From NCBI GenBank assembly GCA_022605955.1, contig JAKCOZ010000007.1:30783491-30847490 (forward strand): a DNA stretch of 64,000 bases, written 5' to 3'. Below the pieces are notes generated by a model. It worked only from the letters and a program-made list of their open reading frames with translations, did no database searches and was not told the DNA's origin. The stretch's first letter is position 1. Each line of letters starts with the position of its first letter. Made by a program: the position numbers and the translations under genes. Shown in pieces: positions 1-12,857 of the stretch. This DNA comes from Rallus limicola (taxonomy: Eukaryota; Chordata; Aves; Gruiformes; Rallidae).

Positions 1-3000
1 TTAAGTTGTTTACATTATCTAACCATACTCTTCATCAAAGTAGTGGGGTTGTTAATTCCAGGAACAGGATAGAGTGGAGGACTTATTCCTAAACTGCAAT
101 AGCTTAATTTGTTAACCTGTTATTATCTGTTCCTTATCTCTCCCCAGGTTTCTTCCAAGTTAATACTGATGGCTTAGTGCCTAAATATGATATTACAGTG
201 TCTACTTTGTACTCCCTACAGCAAGATCAGATAATCAATGTACTCCATAGTATTTCATCATAAAAATTTTCCACTAACAGAGAAAACAAGATAAGAGCCA
301 CCTCTAAATTCCTTGAAATGCTCGGAGAGGACATAAAGAAAATTTCATTCTGCCTTCCAAACACACTCCACAATCTGTCTGACTTTAGGTTTGTTTAGCT
401 TCAACTAGAAAGTTTCCACTGTGTTTTTTCTACCTCTTTTCAATGGATGTCATCAGGACTCAAACCCACTCTCTGGAATGACAAGGAACAGCATCTGACA
501 AATCAATGATGAATACCTGAGTTTGGGGCTCAAGGCCACCAGGATTGTAGAATATTCTGCAAAAAGCAGAGAGGTTGGACACAAAAGCCTATGCTCTGCA
601 GGACAGATTTCCCCCCTCCTACACCTTGGTGTGAGTGTGGCAATAGTCATGAACTCCTGCTGCTCCTTGGGAGATGTGAAGGTTCACTTTATTAAGGTAT
701 TCATAAGTTTTGGAGGTGTTAATTGATTGCCTAAGCACTACAGTGCTTTGAGCCTTGTATGTATCTGTCACCCATCTGTTTCGCCTCCTGTTTGTTAACA
801 CAGCTGGAAAAATTGATATGCAGGAACCCACATCATCGCAGAAGTCTTTAAAATCTAATTGCTACTCCTGGACATCCAGTTAAATCAATCTAAAGCAATT
901 AGGGAATGTGAAGTTAAAGCAACAAAAGCTGCATCCTTTGCAAAGGCACTGCTAACTGGTGTGGGCTTGTGACACACAAGGATTTATTTGGTCATACAGT
1001 GAGGATAAGATAAAATTGTAATGTGCCTGGTGGGAGACCCGGAGGTCACGATCCCTATGGCATTACTGGATTTATCTGATCTAGATCGTGAGGTCTTAAT
1101 GGTAACTGTTGTTTTTTTAAACAATACCTTTTGTTCTCAGTTAATGCACTTCTTGTTGGCTTTGGGAAACAATCTAAACAGTCACAGCCACCTGAAGATA
1201 AGTGCTGGCAAGGTGATAATCTGTTTGTTGGCCTGCAATAACAGATGGTTAAAAAAAAACTTAGTGTGTTATAAATTAGAGTTGGAGTAATAATGTTAGT
1301 TCCATTGTTTGTGATGAGACACAACTGAGAAACAATATTTTATGAAACTAACTGGTACACCTGCAAACAACGGAGAAGTTTTTTTGGCTCACACCCTCTT
1401 GCCCTTTGTCCCTTTTGGAACTCTGTTTTTTCCTCTAACACCTCAAATAGGGACACAAAATGCTCAGGCAAAAAGACTGAAGTTTTTGCAAGACCTTATG
1501 TGTATCCCAAAATGGATGTGTTTTCTCTGCCTTGCTGGTAAAAGGTTAGGTGAAAGGGGTCTGGGACAGGGAAATCCATGAGCAGCAGAGGGGGCTAAGG
1601 ATGCTCAGCCATGGACAAGCTGTGCTCAGGCTCTGGAATCAGAAGCAGCTTTTTTTTCTGCCTCTATGGCGAGCATTTTGAGCCTCCACACCATCAGTCC
1701 CCCCCAGGTTGCCAAACCTATTGCTGGTATAAAATCTGTTTTCTCATGGGGCAGTGTATTACTACTTTACATGAACATTTCTTAGAAATAAAACTTAATG
1801 TGGTTGGTTGGTACTTCTAATCAAAGGGTTTCCTGTTGATGACAGTCTGGTGCTCTTCTCATGCCACCAGTCCTCAAGAATGAAGGACTTTGATCCTGGC
1901 GTGAAGACTTCAACAGGTTTTTTCCTCTACTCTGACATGGATAATTCTAGACAGAACCTCATACACAACTCTCTGACCCTAGTATAGAAGATATTGGTTC
2001 CTAGGTTTACTTTCTGTGTTAACTAGCAAAACCAATTTTTGCTTTTTTCTTATTGCAAGTGTACTGGATGATTGAAACTTGTAAAGTGCTAGAAGGCACT
2101 TCTATGGTAGCTCCTACCATGTGTGCTGGCTATTTGGAAAGTGAAGCAGGGGTTTCTGGTTGGATACGTATTAGGGAAGCTGGAGAATAAAAGACATCAA
2201 AATACTTTAAGAGCCATCAATCATCTAATCCTCACAAGTTTATAGATACAAACCTGTGTTTGAACAAGACTCGATTTCCTGTGATTACAGTTCAAACATC
2301 TGTCCCTCACTGGTCACCCTCAATGCCAAGGAAGGTGGAGTCAGTATAATCAGGAGATGCAGAGCATTACTTGTCACATCCTAAAGAAGATATCCCACTG
2401 TGACTATGAAGATTGTAGGACACGGCTCACACCCTACAACATCTCTTTCACAGATTCAAGATTTCCACTGAACATCACCATTCCACATACAGCATCATTT
2501 CAGGTCTTTCACTGTCTATCTTGCCCTCTGGATCTTTTCCACCACACTATATCCTTTTCCTGATATGAGGGAACCTTCTCTAAGTGCAATTTTCATGTTA
2601 TGGCATAATAATGGATTCACAAGGTAGCATAATGTTGGTTTGTGCTTTTTGACTTCTACTGAGGTTTATCAAAATATTTCTGCAGAATTATGAATCATAA
2701 CCCAGAATGCCAGTGCTCAGTAGTAAGTCATCACATTTTGTATGACAGGTTAGTTTACCCCATATTGGTTATTTGGTCTTTTGTCTGCATTGGCTTTATT
2801 TTACTATTTATTTATCAATTTATTATCTCTCAGTCACTGATGACTGAGTGATGACAGAAAACCTGCTGCAGCGTCAGTAATGGAGGCATTCCCAGCCTCC
2901 AACCTCTACTCCAGAAAAGCTGCTGGTTATTCTGTTTGACCATTTTTAAAGATAGCAGAATATTGTTTTCCACATATCCAGTCCTTTAAAACAAAGGAAC

Positions 3001-3589
3001 CTCTACATATTTTAATCAGTGAACAGGGTTTATTCTCACAGATTCAATCCAGATTACGCCTTGATAGCAGGTGTCAGTGTCTGTTATATCTTACATCAGA
3101 AGATGTTCATATTTCTGCCTAGATCCCCTCTTCATTTCTTTAGGTCAACAGACTGATGCAGATCAGGTGTGAAACTTAATTCCCATCAGTTGTATGGACA
3201 GAAGTGTTTGGCATTGCAATTCAGCAACATGAGCTGGAGTTCCCTCATACTAAATGTTCTAGTGCACAAAGATCTCTGGCCTCTTAAGGACATGGTGATG
3301 TCACTCACAGTTTAAGATGTTGCTATGTAAGACCTGCACTTTTCCCAATCTTGACAGGGAACTAGCTGTACATCAAGTTTTGCAGTATCAAAGAATCTCT
3401 TCTATAGAAGGAAGAGCACAATTTTAGGGTTTCTAGAAACAAAACTGGCTTTTGTAAGGGTAAGCTTGTGTTTACCAAAGCACTGGAATCCTTTAGAGAA
3501 AGGAAATTTAGGTGACTCAGGAAGAAAGTAATTCACTAGGCTGCCTTCCATTATTTCTTCTAAATTCTCAGTTCAAATTCAGCCCTGAA
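1..3589. other. Noncoding unique DNA, no gene recognised
   Basis: This AT-rich stretch has no supported exon, RNA gene or large repeat. All open frames are under 90 codons and show no family resemblance. The 8-base arms TCACGATC (near 1047) and GATCGTGA (near 1085) form a short inverted repeat inside a short open frame. From about 2564 to 3590 no frame reaches 60 codons. A TTTATTTATT-type AT run lies near 2800-2825. I see nothing else that can be named. Confidence 0.7.
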
Positions 3590-3645
3590 GCAGGAGGCTG
3601 GATTAAATGACTTCCTGAGATGCCTTTAAGTTTATTTCCTGTCAT
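3590..3645 (+). mobile_element. Decayed CR1 LINE 3' tail
   Basis: The stretch matches the avian CR1 3'-untranslated end in plus orientation. It has a GGAGGCTGGATTAAATGAC block, then a diverged form of the usual 'protein-rich then CCTTCCAACC' motif and a degraded octamer tail near CCTGTCATGAC. Only the last 55 bases or so survive, as expected for a strongly 5'-truncated copy. There is no coding content. The divergence suggests an old insertion. Confidence 0.6.
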
Positions 3646-4228
3646 GACTTTTCAAAGCTTATGAGAAATGAAGATAGAATGAAAAGAACACTCCCTCCCA
3701 CCCCAGTTGTGGATATTCCAGGCAGATCCTACACTGTATTTTTCCATTGATCTATTGGACTTCATGTGAAGAACTGGTGAAGATAGCACAGGTGATGATT
3801 GAATTTAAAAAAATTCAATCCAAAATAATAATCATGTAAATAGCTTGGGAAAAATTATTATCAGAACAATTAAAAGGCATAGGCAGCCAATATAACGTGC
3901 TTCTCTAGTTACTTCACTACATGATAATATGCAGCAACTTGTACTATTTATGTGAAATGTAAATAATATGTTGAGTGATATACCTGGTACAGGCATAATA
4001 ACAAGTTTCCTATAAAAGAAATTAACTAAATAAATTATCTTCCCTCCAGAAAGACTTGAGGTGGCAGGAAGCAATGAGCCTAAACTGCAGACTTGACAGC
4101 AGCAGTGATTTTCTAAGAGTGAGGATAATTAAGAGCTGGGACTGACTGCTTAGGAAAAAAAGAGAGGGGATAGCTGTCTGAGAGGAGGAATATGTGTGAG
4201 GCAGTACATACATATTTGAAGTTACATT
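3646..4228. other. Noncoding spacer between two CR1 tails
   Basis: This is AT-rich DNA with two short minus-strand frames (about 80 codons each) that resemble no protein. Nothing else can be supported. Confidence 0.6.
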
Positions 4229-4290
4229 GTCACAGGAGGCTGGTCTAGATGACTTTTTCAAGTTCATTTAGCAGTATTCCCTGTGATGTG
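4229..4290 (+). mobile_element. Decayed CR1 LINE 3' tail
   Basis: GGAGGCTGGTCTAGATGAC followed by a degraded CCTTCCAACC-like block and TGTGATGTGAG at the end matches the CR1 3' end. It is in the same orientation as the tail about 640 bases upstream. The two could be independent old insertions or an ancient local duplication. Both are too short and diverged to decide. Confidence 0.55.
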
Positions 4291-7200
4291 AGCTCAGCCT
4301 CCCACTCTTCCCTCCTTACCTCCAAACTATGAACTGTGGGACTCCTTCATCTGGAAAAGCTAACTGCAAAAGTTGCAGGGAAAGGTGGTGTTACTGAAGT
4401 CTGCTGATGGACAATACCACACACACAGAAAACCTGGTCTCAGACTCCCATGCTGCTTCCAGTGGTTCTTCATGTGAGCGAACATCAACGGCCAAGGTCA
4501 GATGCAGTGGGTATAAAAAGGTTTCATGTGCCCTCTACATGCTTAATCTTTCTTATGATTTCTTTTCAAATGGCATTCAATGTTTCTGCTGACCCGGGCA
4601 GGCATAGGCAAGGACCCAACCTTTCATGATGATGTTGGCTGTCTGCAGTGGAGTCTGCTCCTGTTTGAGAGAAGTCATTTATTCTGGAAGGAACTTGCCG
4701 TGACCCCTTGTAGAGTTGAGAAGGTAAACTCAGTGCACAGAACAGGCTGTTCAGATGGGCATAGGATATTGTGTTTGAGCACTGTTTATGACTCTGCGCT
4801 GTGTTTACTGAATTGTTTTGGTCTGAAATCTAAGCTCTCTGTACCTTGATTTTAACACCTGTTGAGACTGGAATTGGTGGTGGTCTGTCCTATCATTTTG
4901 CAGTTTAGGCAGAGAAATGACTATGTAAGAGCTAATTCCTGCAATGCAACAATTCCTTGAGTTTCTATACTATTAAATAAGCATTGTATGCTGGCAGTCT
5001 GCAGACCTTATCTGGTCCATGGACCAACAGTACCTCACAGCAAACAGGGAGCACATCCCTCTCATTCCCTGGTTTTCAGAACAAGGACAATAAATGTGCT
5101 CCAGTGAGGCTGCCATGGTAGCAGAAAGGAAAAGGCATTGGCCATGACATCTTGCTATTCAGCTGTCCATCATGCCAGCAGCAATTTTGAGCGGATTGTA
5201 GATTAAAGGACTCTAATCCCAAGGTCTGCTTGGGACTAGAGGACATGAGTTCTTCTCTCTCTTGTTATTACATTTTTAGCTTAGCACATGAGAACAGGTG
5301 TCTGCCTCCTAACTTTAAAAAGTTTGACTACTTTGAAGGCCAAGAAGAACAGAAAGATGAACCACTACTGGCAGCAGAAAGGGCATTACCTGTATGGTAT
5401 TCCTAGCTAGAAGGGAGGCAAACTAATAGAGATACACATCCTCAGGAGAGGAATAGACTATTCTGTGGAAAAATGAAGGTGTAGACTCAAATCCTAACTT
5501 CAGTGTCAAGAATAGACAAATTCAGAGAGCAGGCCAACAACACCAAGAAAAAACTAATTTTACAGGGTGATAGCTAGCAACACAAAAACACCCTTTTCGT
5601 GCTAAACAATTAAAGCCAAGTTAAATACATACTATATTAAATGCCTGCAGAAATAATGAATGCTGTCTCAAAGCCCATAGTAAAACCAGAACAAATCTTT
5701 CATTCCCAAAATCAAACCTGCTTTTTTTTTTTTCACTTTACTAAAAAGTCTGCTTGGAAAAAAACCTTTAAAAAGTGATAAGCAACACCATGAGTTGCAT
5801 TTAGCCACCATGTCAAGAGTAGACCCACGTGTCCCAGGTCACTTCACACAGCAAATTTTCTCCCCACCAACTGAAAGCAAAACACTTCATTCATGAAGTT
5901 CAAAGGAAGGAAATAAAATTTATAAGGGTTGCATTTAAAACAGGCAGTACATCTCTGAGGCGTGAAACTGAACTCAGCTGAGCTCCATAGTGTCAGAAAC
6001 CAGAAACCACATGAAGAAGAGCTGCTGCTGTCTGGATATATGTGGAATCTATATCTGCTTTGGGGCTCCACCTGGGTACCGAGGAAATCCTCAGATGAGG
6101 TCTGGTGGCAGTTTAAGCCTTGACCATGCCTTCCTGTATTCTTTGCTTGTGGGACTACCTGAAATGTTCTTTCCTTAGTGACAGGAGTAATTCTTTTGAT
6201 GGTTACTCTAGCCATGCTCTGTGTAACAGCTGTAAGGGACATAAGTGCAAAAAGACAGCAGAAATGGAGAACAGGATTGTTCATTAGGGACATCCAGCCT
6301 TTTCATTCATTCCACAGAACCTGATCTCATGCAAGATCCAGGAATTCCTCTACAGGAGGGAACTTAGGCTGGAGGAGACCCATGCCAATGATCTAAAGTC
6401 TTCCTATTTCTCCCCAGTAGCGAGTATAGACCAGGGACAAGGAAGGTGCAGATGGAGTTTGTTTCTCCTTGCAACCCTATACCAGAAGCATGGCCATGAG
6501 GTAAGGAAAATAAGGCTATTTTAATTCACGGTGGGAGTGAATCTGGGCCCATAACCTTAAGATTACAGGAGTTCAAAGGTGAGGGGTACAGCTTGTCTGG
6601 ACCCCAGGGTTTAATCATAGTGTGCCAGTTGATGAAGGTATGAGGAATGAAAGAGCAGCGGACAACATTTCCTAAGCAATTCCTATTACATTCCCTCAGG
6701 GATTGCAAAGCACACAAGCTTCCTGTGGCAGTGAGGGGTTGGGGGAGGCATCAGGCAGGGAGTCCACTCTGCCCAAGCACCTTCCCAAAGAAGGTGGCTC
6801 TTGTGCTGCACTAGAGGACGGTGGTTGCCTGGAAGCCTTGAGCAGTTCCAGATGTGGCACCAAGGGATGGTGGGGGGGCCACCACACAGGCTTTGCCTCT
6901 GGCATTTGGTAAAACTCAGGGAAGTGAAGCTGGTCTAGCTGCATGTCAATGTTTTCTCACACTGTAACAAACCTTGCTATGGAGCAGCCTGGTTTCCCTT
7001 GGTTTTCACCAGGGTAATTCTCTGATATGTATTTTAGGTCTTGCTCCATGCTTAATCAGCAAGTTGTGCCTTATCTCTGAAGAGCCTCTGTACTGGGCTG
7101 TTCATCACAGTGGTGGCCAGAGTCAGCAGCCCGCTGAGTGGTTTGTTCCTAGCTGGCTTTCAGCTACAGACGTAGCTTGTGCCAAGGTCAAGGTGATCTT

Positions 7201-10200
7201 GCTTTAGTAAGCTCTGAGTGGGCCGCTAGGAGGGCAGGTGAGTCAATGACCCATTCCCAACAGAGACAGTCCCCCAAGTGCAAGTGATGAAGCGCCCAGT
7301 TGCTGCCAAAAGTATTTCCAGTTTTACCTCTGAATATCTGGGCTTCTGTCTCCTTGTACCACAGCTCTGCCTCCCACTGATTGCAGGCAAGGTTTCTAGA
7401 TGGCTGTTAGTGCGGCAGCAGTGCACATACAGCATCTGTGCACTGTTACACATTGCCATGGCTGCACAGTCCCACACGGGGGTAACGTGCTGCCTGAGGC
7501 CAGGATGTATACTCAGTCTGACCCCAACCCTCAGTCTTACCCTGATATTGCAGCGGGTCTGGCTGGCTCCAGCGTGTGAAGGAGCTCAAAAAGCAGATTG
7601 CTGTTTGCATTTGTGCTGTTTACTTCATATGCATAATCCAAGTTTCTAAGCTTTCTGTGCAATATTTTTTCAGAAAAATCAACAGCCTGGAAGATCATTT
7701 GAGCTCTGCTCACAGCTCCTCAAGTTCACGTCAGGTATGGCTGTAAGCCGTAGCTGCAGAATTTATAAACAGAGCAAATTCATCACCGAATGTGTAATGA
7801 GCCAGGCCTTGAAATTAACTACACCAGTTTCTTTCTTCAGCATCCTGTCTGGTCCGCATCTGACGTGTTCAAGCCAAATAGACACCATCATGAGCATTCA
7901 CACTCTGGGCAGCAGTGGGAAAGAGCAACAAAGTGGCATTTCACAGCCTGAGCTGCTGCTATTGTTCTACACAAGATCTATAAATTAAATAAGGTCTCAA
8001 AGATTCTCAGTAAATAAAGGCTTCTAAATACATGCAGTTAATAGAAGAGGGTCTCGGAAATGAGCAAATTTATCTTTCTGTGAGAGTCCTACTGTATGTT
8101 TGCTATGAAAAATATCTTTGTCTCAGTCCTTGCTGGTTTACAGATTGATCTCTATGTGGAAACCAGTGTCAAAGAGTATTTGAGATCTTCTATTTGGGGA
8201 AATCTATAGGGGAGGTTAACTTAGGTGAACCAGGAAATCCTCTTGAGATTTCAGAGAAAGCAAATCTGGAGGTGCTTACAGACTAAAAGCATTGGTGTGT
8301 GCTATTTGTCTGAAACAGCCTCAGCTGTGAATAGACCTGAGAAAATTTAAATGAGGTCTATAGTTGGGATCAGTCCAGGATGACAAATTTTGGCTCCTCC
8401 GGTTCAGCATGGCGGGAAAGGTGTCGATAAACAGAAATGAACAGAAATGAAAAGGCTGCCACAGCTGGCTGACATTTAAAAGCTGTGAGCCACACTCTTA
8501 CTCCAAACTCCCTGCAAGTGGGGACCTTTAAGGGACAAACTCTCATACCAGCCTTACCAAAGTAAAGAGGGAGCAACTACCAGACTGCTCCTTGTTTACA
8601 CCAAGAGATGGATGTGAATCTAGATCTAAATGAAAAGCTAGACAGGCCTCAGGCTGGGTGACAGTGCAATATATCAGAGCTGGACTTCAGGTGCCTGGCA
8701 TTGCAGCAGCCTACACTCATCCACACTGCCTGCACGTGTTCAGTCTCTGCAGCTTTTGCTCTACATGACTTAAAATGCATTACATTTATTAATTTCAGCA
8801 TTTTCCTCAAAGTGATTCCTTAGCTCTCCTGCTGTGGGGCCAGATGGTCATGGAGGTCTCATGTTTGATGGTTATAGCCATGCAGCTAGAGAGGGATGCC
8901 TTCAAGTCCTCTATCACCCATCTCTTACCCACTGGGTTAAACATCTTGAGTCTGTATAAACTTAAGATGAAGCCATAAGGACCAAGGAAAGGAGTCATTG
9001 AATTGCAGGTGTGGGAACACATCCTCTTGGATTTATAAACAGCAATACAGATCTCCTGACTGCTACCAGCAATTGGCTTCATTTGGGTTTCTTTACCCGC
9101 TGAGGAAATCCTCTTCCCTTGCTCCCTCTCCCATTTATATTAGGTTGGGCTGCACACCCACTGCCTCGCCCATGCTGAGCTGGCTCTGCAGCCTCCATGT
9201 GTGGGAACAGATTTGTGAAGTGTCTAGAAATAAACAGGCAAGCTACCCTACCCACACAGGCAAATCTGACACTATACACCACACACTGCATTCCTTTGGG
9301 CTGGAAATCCTCATTTATTCCTTCATAATTATATTGCATGCATTTTAATTTTTTTTTTTTTTCAACTTAAGCAGTCTATTGCTTCTCCCCACAGAACCAC
9401 TAGGTATGTAACATTTTCACCAAAACAATAATGTTATCTAATGGTGCCAGTGAAATCATGGAGGTTGCATTTAAAATGGAAAAAAAAAAAAAGGAGATGT
9501 GAGCAGCTAGCAAGTTATTTCTCCAGCTTCAGAGAATTAAACTAACCTCTCAGGGACAAAAGCTTGCAAACAAACTTTTGAACTTCTGTACAAGTGCTCC
9601 TTGAAACACTTCTAAATGAATATACCTATATTTTTTAATGAACTATTGTACCCAGCTTCACATTGAAAACAGTAAGTTGATGCACTAGTCTTAGAGGAAT
9701 CAGCTGGAAGAAAGACCCTGTTTTCTGCATGTGTGGGAGTGTGTAATGCAAATACAGTTTGTTCTTTGTGGATTGCTCATTTACCTAGGGGTCATTCTCA
9801 AAGCAAAACCCACGATCTTTCTATGTCCTAGTGGCTCTCATTGTGACATTATGGACCTAAGGGGAAAATCCCTGACACAATAACTACTCTGTGTGTGACT
9901 GCAGTCACAATATAAAGCTAACCATGTAAGTAGCTGGTTTTCCAGAGCTAGAGGCTTTAAAATTCATAGCCTACCTTATTTCCTAAGTATGACTGTTATG
10001 GTATCAGCCAAAGACTTGTGCAGCTCTAGAGTGACCTAACATCTCCCATACAGGGCAGAAATAATCCTGTATCACTTGCAAGAGACCACCACTGATGAGT
10101 TCCCACTTGTCTTTTGGACCAGGAAAGCATAAGTTTTTCTGAGCACCTTTTAGACCTTGAAGACTTGATTTGGTTGCCAGATTGTAGATACCTGGAATCA

Positions 10201-11599
10201 TATGAAATGCCCTATTGCGCAGAGCTCAAGATACAGCAGCAGCTACCGGGTATTCAGACTGTCCTGGAGCAGCGGATGGGGCCAGCATTTTACCCGGGGG
10301 CATCTCATCCTCAGGAAGTTGAATCCCATCAATTCCCCCTTCCCCTGAAATGGGTTTAATGAAATTAGGTTTATGGAGATTTAGCTCATGCTGATGATAC
10401 CAAGTAGAATGTCTTCCAGGCAGACAAAGTTCAGAAAATAAACCTGAAAATCATACATGTACAATTATACCTATGTTCTAGGGTCACCTCATCTGACAGA
10501 AGAGCCATAGAGCCCCAAAACAATTGTATGAAGGCCCTAAAATTGTGTTTAGATAAGAGATGTTTATCAGGTGCCAGACACCATCTTAAGACTTGAAATG
10601 TTAGGAAAGCCACCACTTCCTCTGCTAATTTGCTTCAGTAATTAATCATGCTCACTGTTAAAAAAAAAAAAAGCTCATTTGAATCTCATGTACCTACCTA
10701 AAATTAGGTCATGCCTCTGGCTTGTCTGGTGAAAAAGTTGAAAATTGCTTCAATTATCCTTGCTTATCTGAGTGTAATCCCTAAAATATCAGATAAGTGG
10801 AGCTGGAAGGTAGTGCTTTTGGCACTAAGCCTGCAGTGAATGATGTTTTTCTACAGTCCAGCAGAATCTTTCTTTCTCATTTACTTACTGCTAAGTCAGC
10901 AGTGTTTTGTTTCATTTATTCACCTTGATATAGAAGGAGATGCATTGGAAACAGAGAAAAAATGTGATCAGACAAGGGAGACAGAAGTCCCAGGGATATT
11001 GTGCATTCATTAAAATTTATAGGTGCACATCTCAGATGGTCTGATTTACTGTCTCCAAAGAATTATGCTGCATAGAAATATGTCATGCAGCCTAGGGGTG
11101 TGTGAGATTTCAAAACTGTCATGTGCAAAAATGTCCTGGATTAATGCCATGTCAAAAGAAAAAAGTCCAACAGTAAAAAAATACCGTAATAAGATATTGG
11201 TTGAAATTCATATGTGAATCTCAGAATATCTATATTGATGTTGTTTCTCTCTTGCTTCCAGCTCATCCAGCAAATATACTTTACTAGCAATGCTCTGCAC
11301 CCCTCATCCTATCCAGGAAGGAAACTTTCCATTGCTCCCAGCAACACTGTGCTGTGTCCTCTTGAGAGGATTTACGCTGTTAACCTCACCACGCTTCTTT
11401 GAGGTTGGCAAATAACCTTATCTCAAGTCAGCTGACAGCAGTTGGGGCATCAGTCCTCCCACCCGTGGGAAGCCTGGGCAGGAACATGACCAGGGACCAC
11501 ACACCCCACACGTGGATCAAGGACAACTACTGCCTTCTCTTGCCCTTTGCCACAGCTCCTCCAGCAGCCCCTCAGCAGGGAAAATGTGCACACTGTGGG
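4291..11599. other. Noncoding unique DNA with scattered low-complexity tracts
   Basis: No exon or RNA gene can be supported across these 7.3 kb. The longest frame (5844-6293, minus, 149 codons) starts with a hydrophobic stretch but has no recognisable domain. A GC-richer patch at 6690-6950 opens frames on both strands at once, which indicates base composition rather than coding. It holds a TGGTGG/CCACCA hairpin at 6868-6884. Homopolymer tracts lie at 5722-5733 (T), 9349-9362 (T), 9479-9492 (A) and near 10660 (A). A ten-base unit ACAGAAATGA occurs twice in tandem near 8430-8450. A frame at 10114-10359 reads acidic and Leu-rich but has no homolog I recognise. Confidence 0.6.
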
Positions 11600-11670
11600 A
11601 TCATAGACTCACAGAGTCAGAAAAGTCAGAAAAGACCTTTAAGGTCACTGAGTCCAAGCGTAAACAGAGA
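11600..11670 (-). mobile_element. CR1 LINE 3' end fragment
   Basis: ATCATAGACTCACAGAGTCAG, followed by AAAAGACCTTTAAGGTCA and GAGTCCAAGCG, is the reverse complement of the avian CR1 terminal motif and octamer tail. Only about 70 bases remain. A 145-codon plus-strand frame (11399-11836) runs straight through this tail, which argues that the frame is not a real gene. Confidence 0.8.
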
Positions 11671-12151
11671 TCTACTATATTTTTCTTTATTTGAAAGTTG
11701 CTATCTGCTTGCTAAAGACAGTTGGCTATATCTGGGGTCTTCAGGATTCCTCTTGCAAGTTATAACTCAGAGCTCCCTGACAAAGGAGATGCAATTTTAT
11801 CTGGGTTTTTTTAGAATTTATTCACAGTCGTTTTAGATTAATAAGCCCGTGCTGAAAAAACAAACTTCCAGCCCTAAAGACAAATCATCAAGCAGGATAA
11901 GAGCCTGCCAGTGACTCAGTAACATCTCTTTTCCATTTGTTGCAGAGTTTAATTAATTGCATACAACTTTGGATTTGTGCATCCACCACACTGGATTTTA
12001 CCTACCCCTTGGCCTCGGCTGAGCGGGTTGCGCTAAACCTTGTTGGGATGAAAGCTCTCCTTTCTTCCCCAGCAGCTCTGCTCCCCATGCCAGGGCCCCA
12101 GGGACTTCACTGCCTGCTGGTTTTTGTGGCGAGTGTTGTAGGTGGAAACAA

Positions 12152-12186
12152 CCCCCCCCCCCCAAAAAAAAAAAAAAAAAAAAAAA
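12152..12186. repeat. C12-A23 homopolymer junction
   Basis: Twelve cytosines are followed directly by 23 adenines. It is not clearly the tail of a recognisable retroposed sequence. Tracts like this are length-polymorphic and error-prone in sequencing, so the exact counts should not be trusted. Confidence 0.9.
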
Positions 12187-12833
12187 TCTCTAAATAGACA
12201 GAGGGGAAACAAAAGTCGCCGGTAAAGCTGAAACACAGGCAGGCCGGGGCGGCTGCAGAGCTGTTGTGTGGCAAGAGGGAGGGCTGATTGCTTCAGAGCT
12301 TTTCTATCAGCATCCCGCCACATAATAGCTTTCTACACAGTCCAGCCTTCGCACAAAAGAGTTAATCACAAACTCATCATCCTGAAAAAGATCAACACAA
12401 ACGACTCACGCTTATCCACTGCCGGGGTTGTGCTAACATACATTTCCAGGCTGGGCTCCCCAGGGTTGGATCCAGCTGTGTTAATCTGCTTCTATCCCAT
12501 GCAGCCAGAAGCAAGTTAATCTTTTATGTCAGCCTTACATTTAAGGCAGCGCAAAAGAAAAGCAAGGAAAGCTCTGAGACAAGAGTTAAGCAGCTTTTAA
12601 AGGAGCTAAAAGGATCCCACTTCGTATGCTTGCTAGTTTTGAACTTTTAAAGTTCATCTGGCTGTGCTTATGGTAAAGGGAGGCAGAAGGCGGCGCTGCC
12701 AGGGAAGGCTGCATGGTTTTGGGGATAGACCAGGCTAAAAGGCAGCAATTGAGCCTGCAGAAATAAATAGTGTAAATATTTTGGTTGCCACAGTAAAGAC
12801 CATTTAATGGAAGTTAAAGGCAACAAAGAGATT

Positions 12834-12857
12834 GGGGTGAGGGGGTGGGGTGAGGGG
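12834..12857 (+). other. Predicted G-quadruplex motif
   Basis: Four guanine runs of lengths 4, 5, 4 and 4 are separated by loops TGA, T and TGA. This fits the standard four-run G-quadruplex pattern with short loops, which are known to favour stable folding. No gene or promoter is visible next to it. Confidence 0.75.

Noticed and set aside
1040..1095. Inverted repeat TCACGATC/GATCGTGA
   Set aside because: Eight-base arms are expected by chance at this scale, and no transposon end or hairpin gene is evident.
10114..10359. 81-codon frame, acidic and Leu-rich
   Set aside because: It looks somewhat protein-like, but no homolog is recognised and the edges lack splice signals.
11235..11402. Acceptor-like TCTCTCTTGCTTCCAG followed by an open frame
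   Set aside because: The downstream frame has no recognised domain and no convincing donor.
11399..11836. 145-codon plus-strand open frame
   Set aside because: It runs through a CR1 3' tail read antisense, so it cannot be an old protein gene.
12675..12700. AGAAGGCGGCGCTG resembling half a CTCF site
   Set aside because: The first half of the core does not fit, with about four mismatches.
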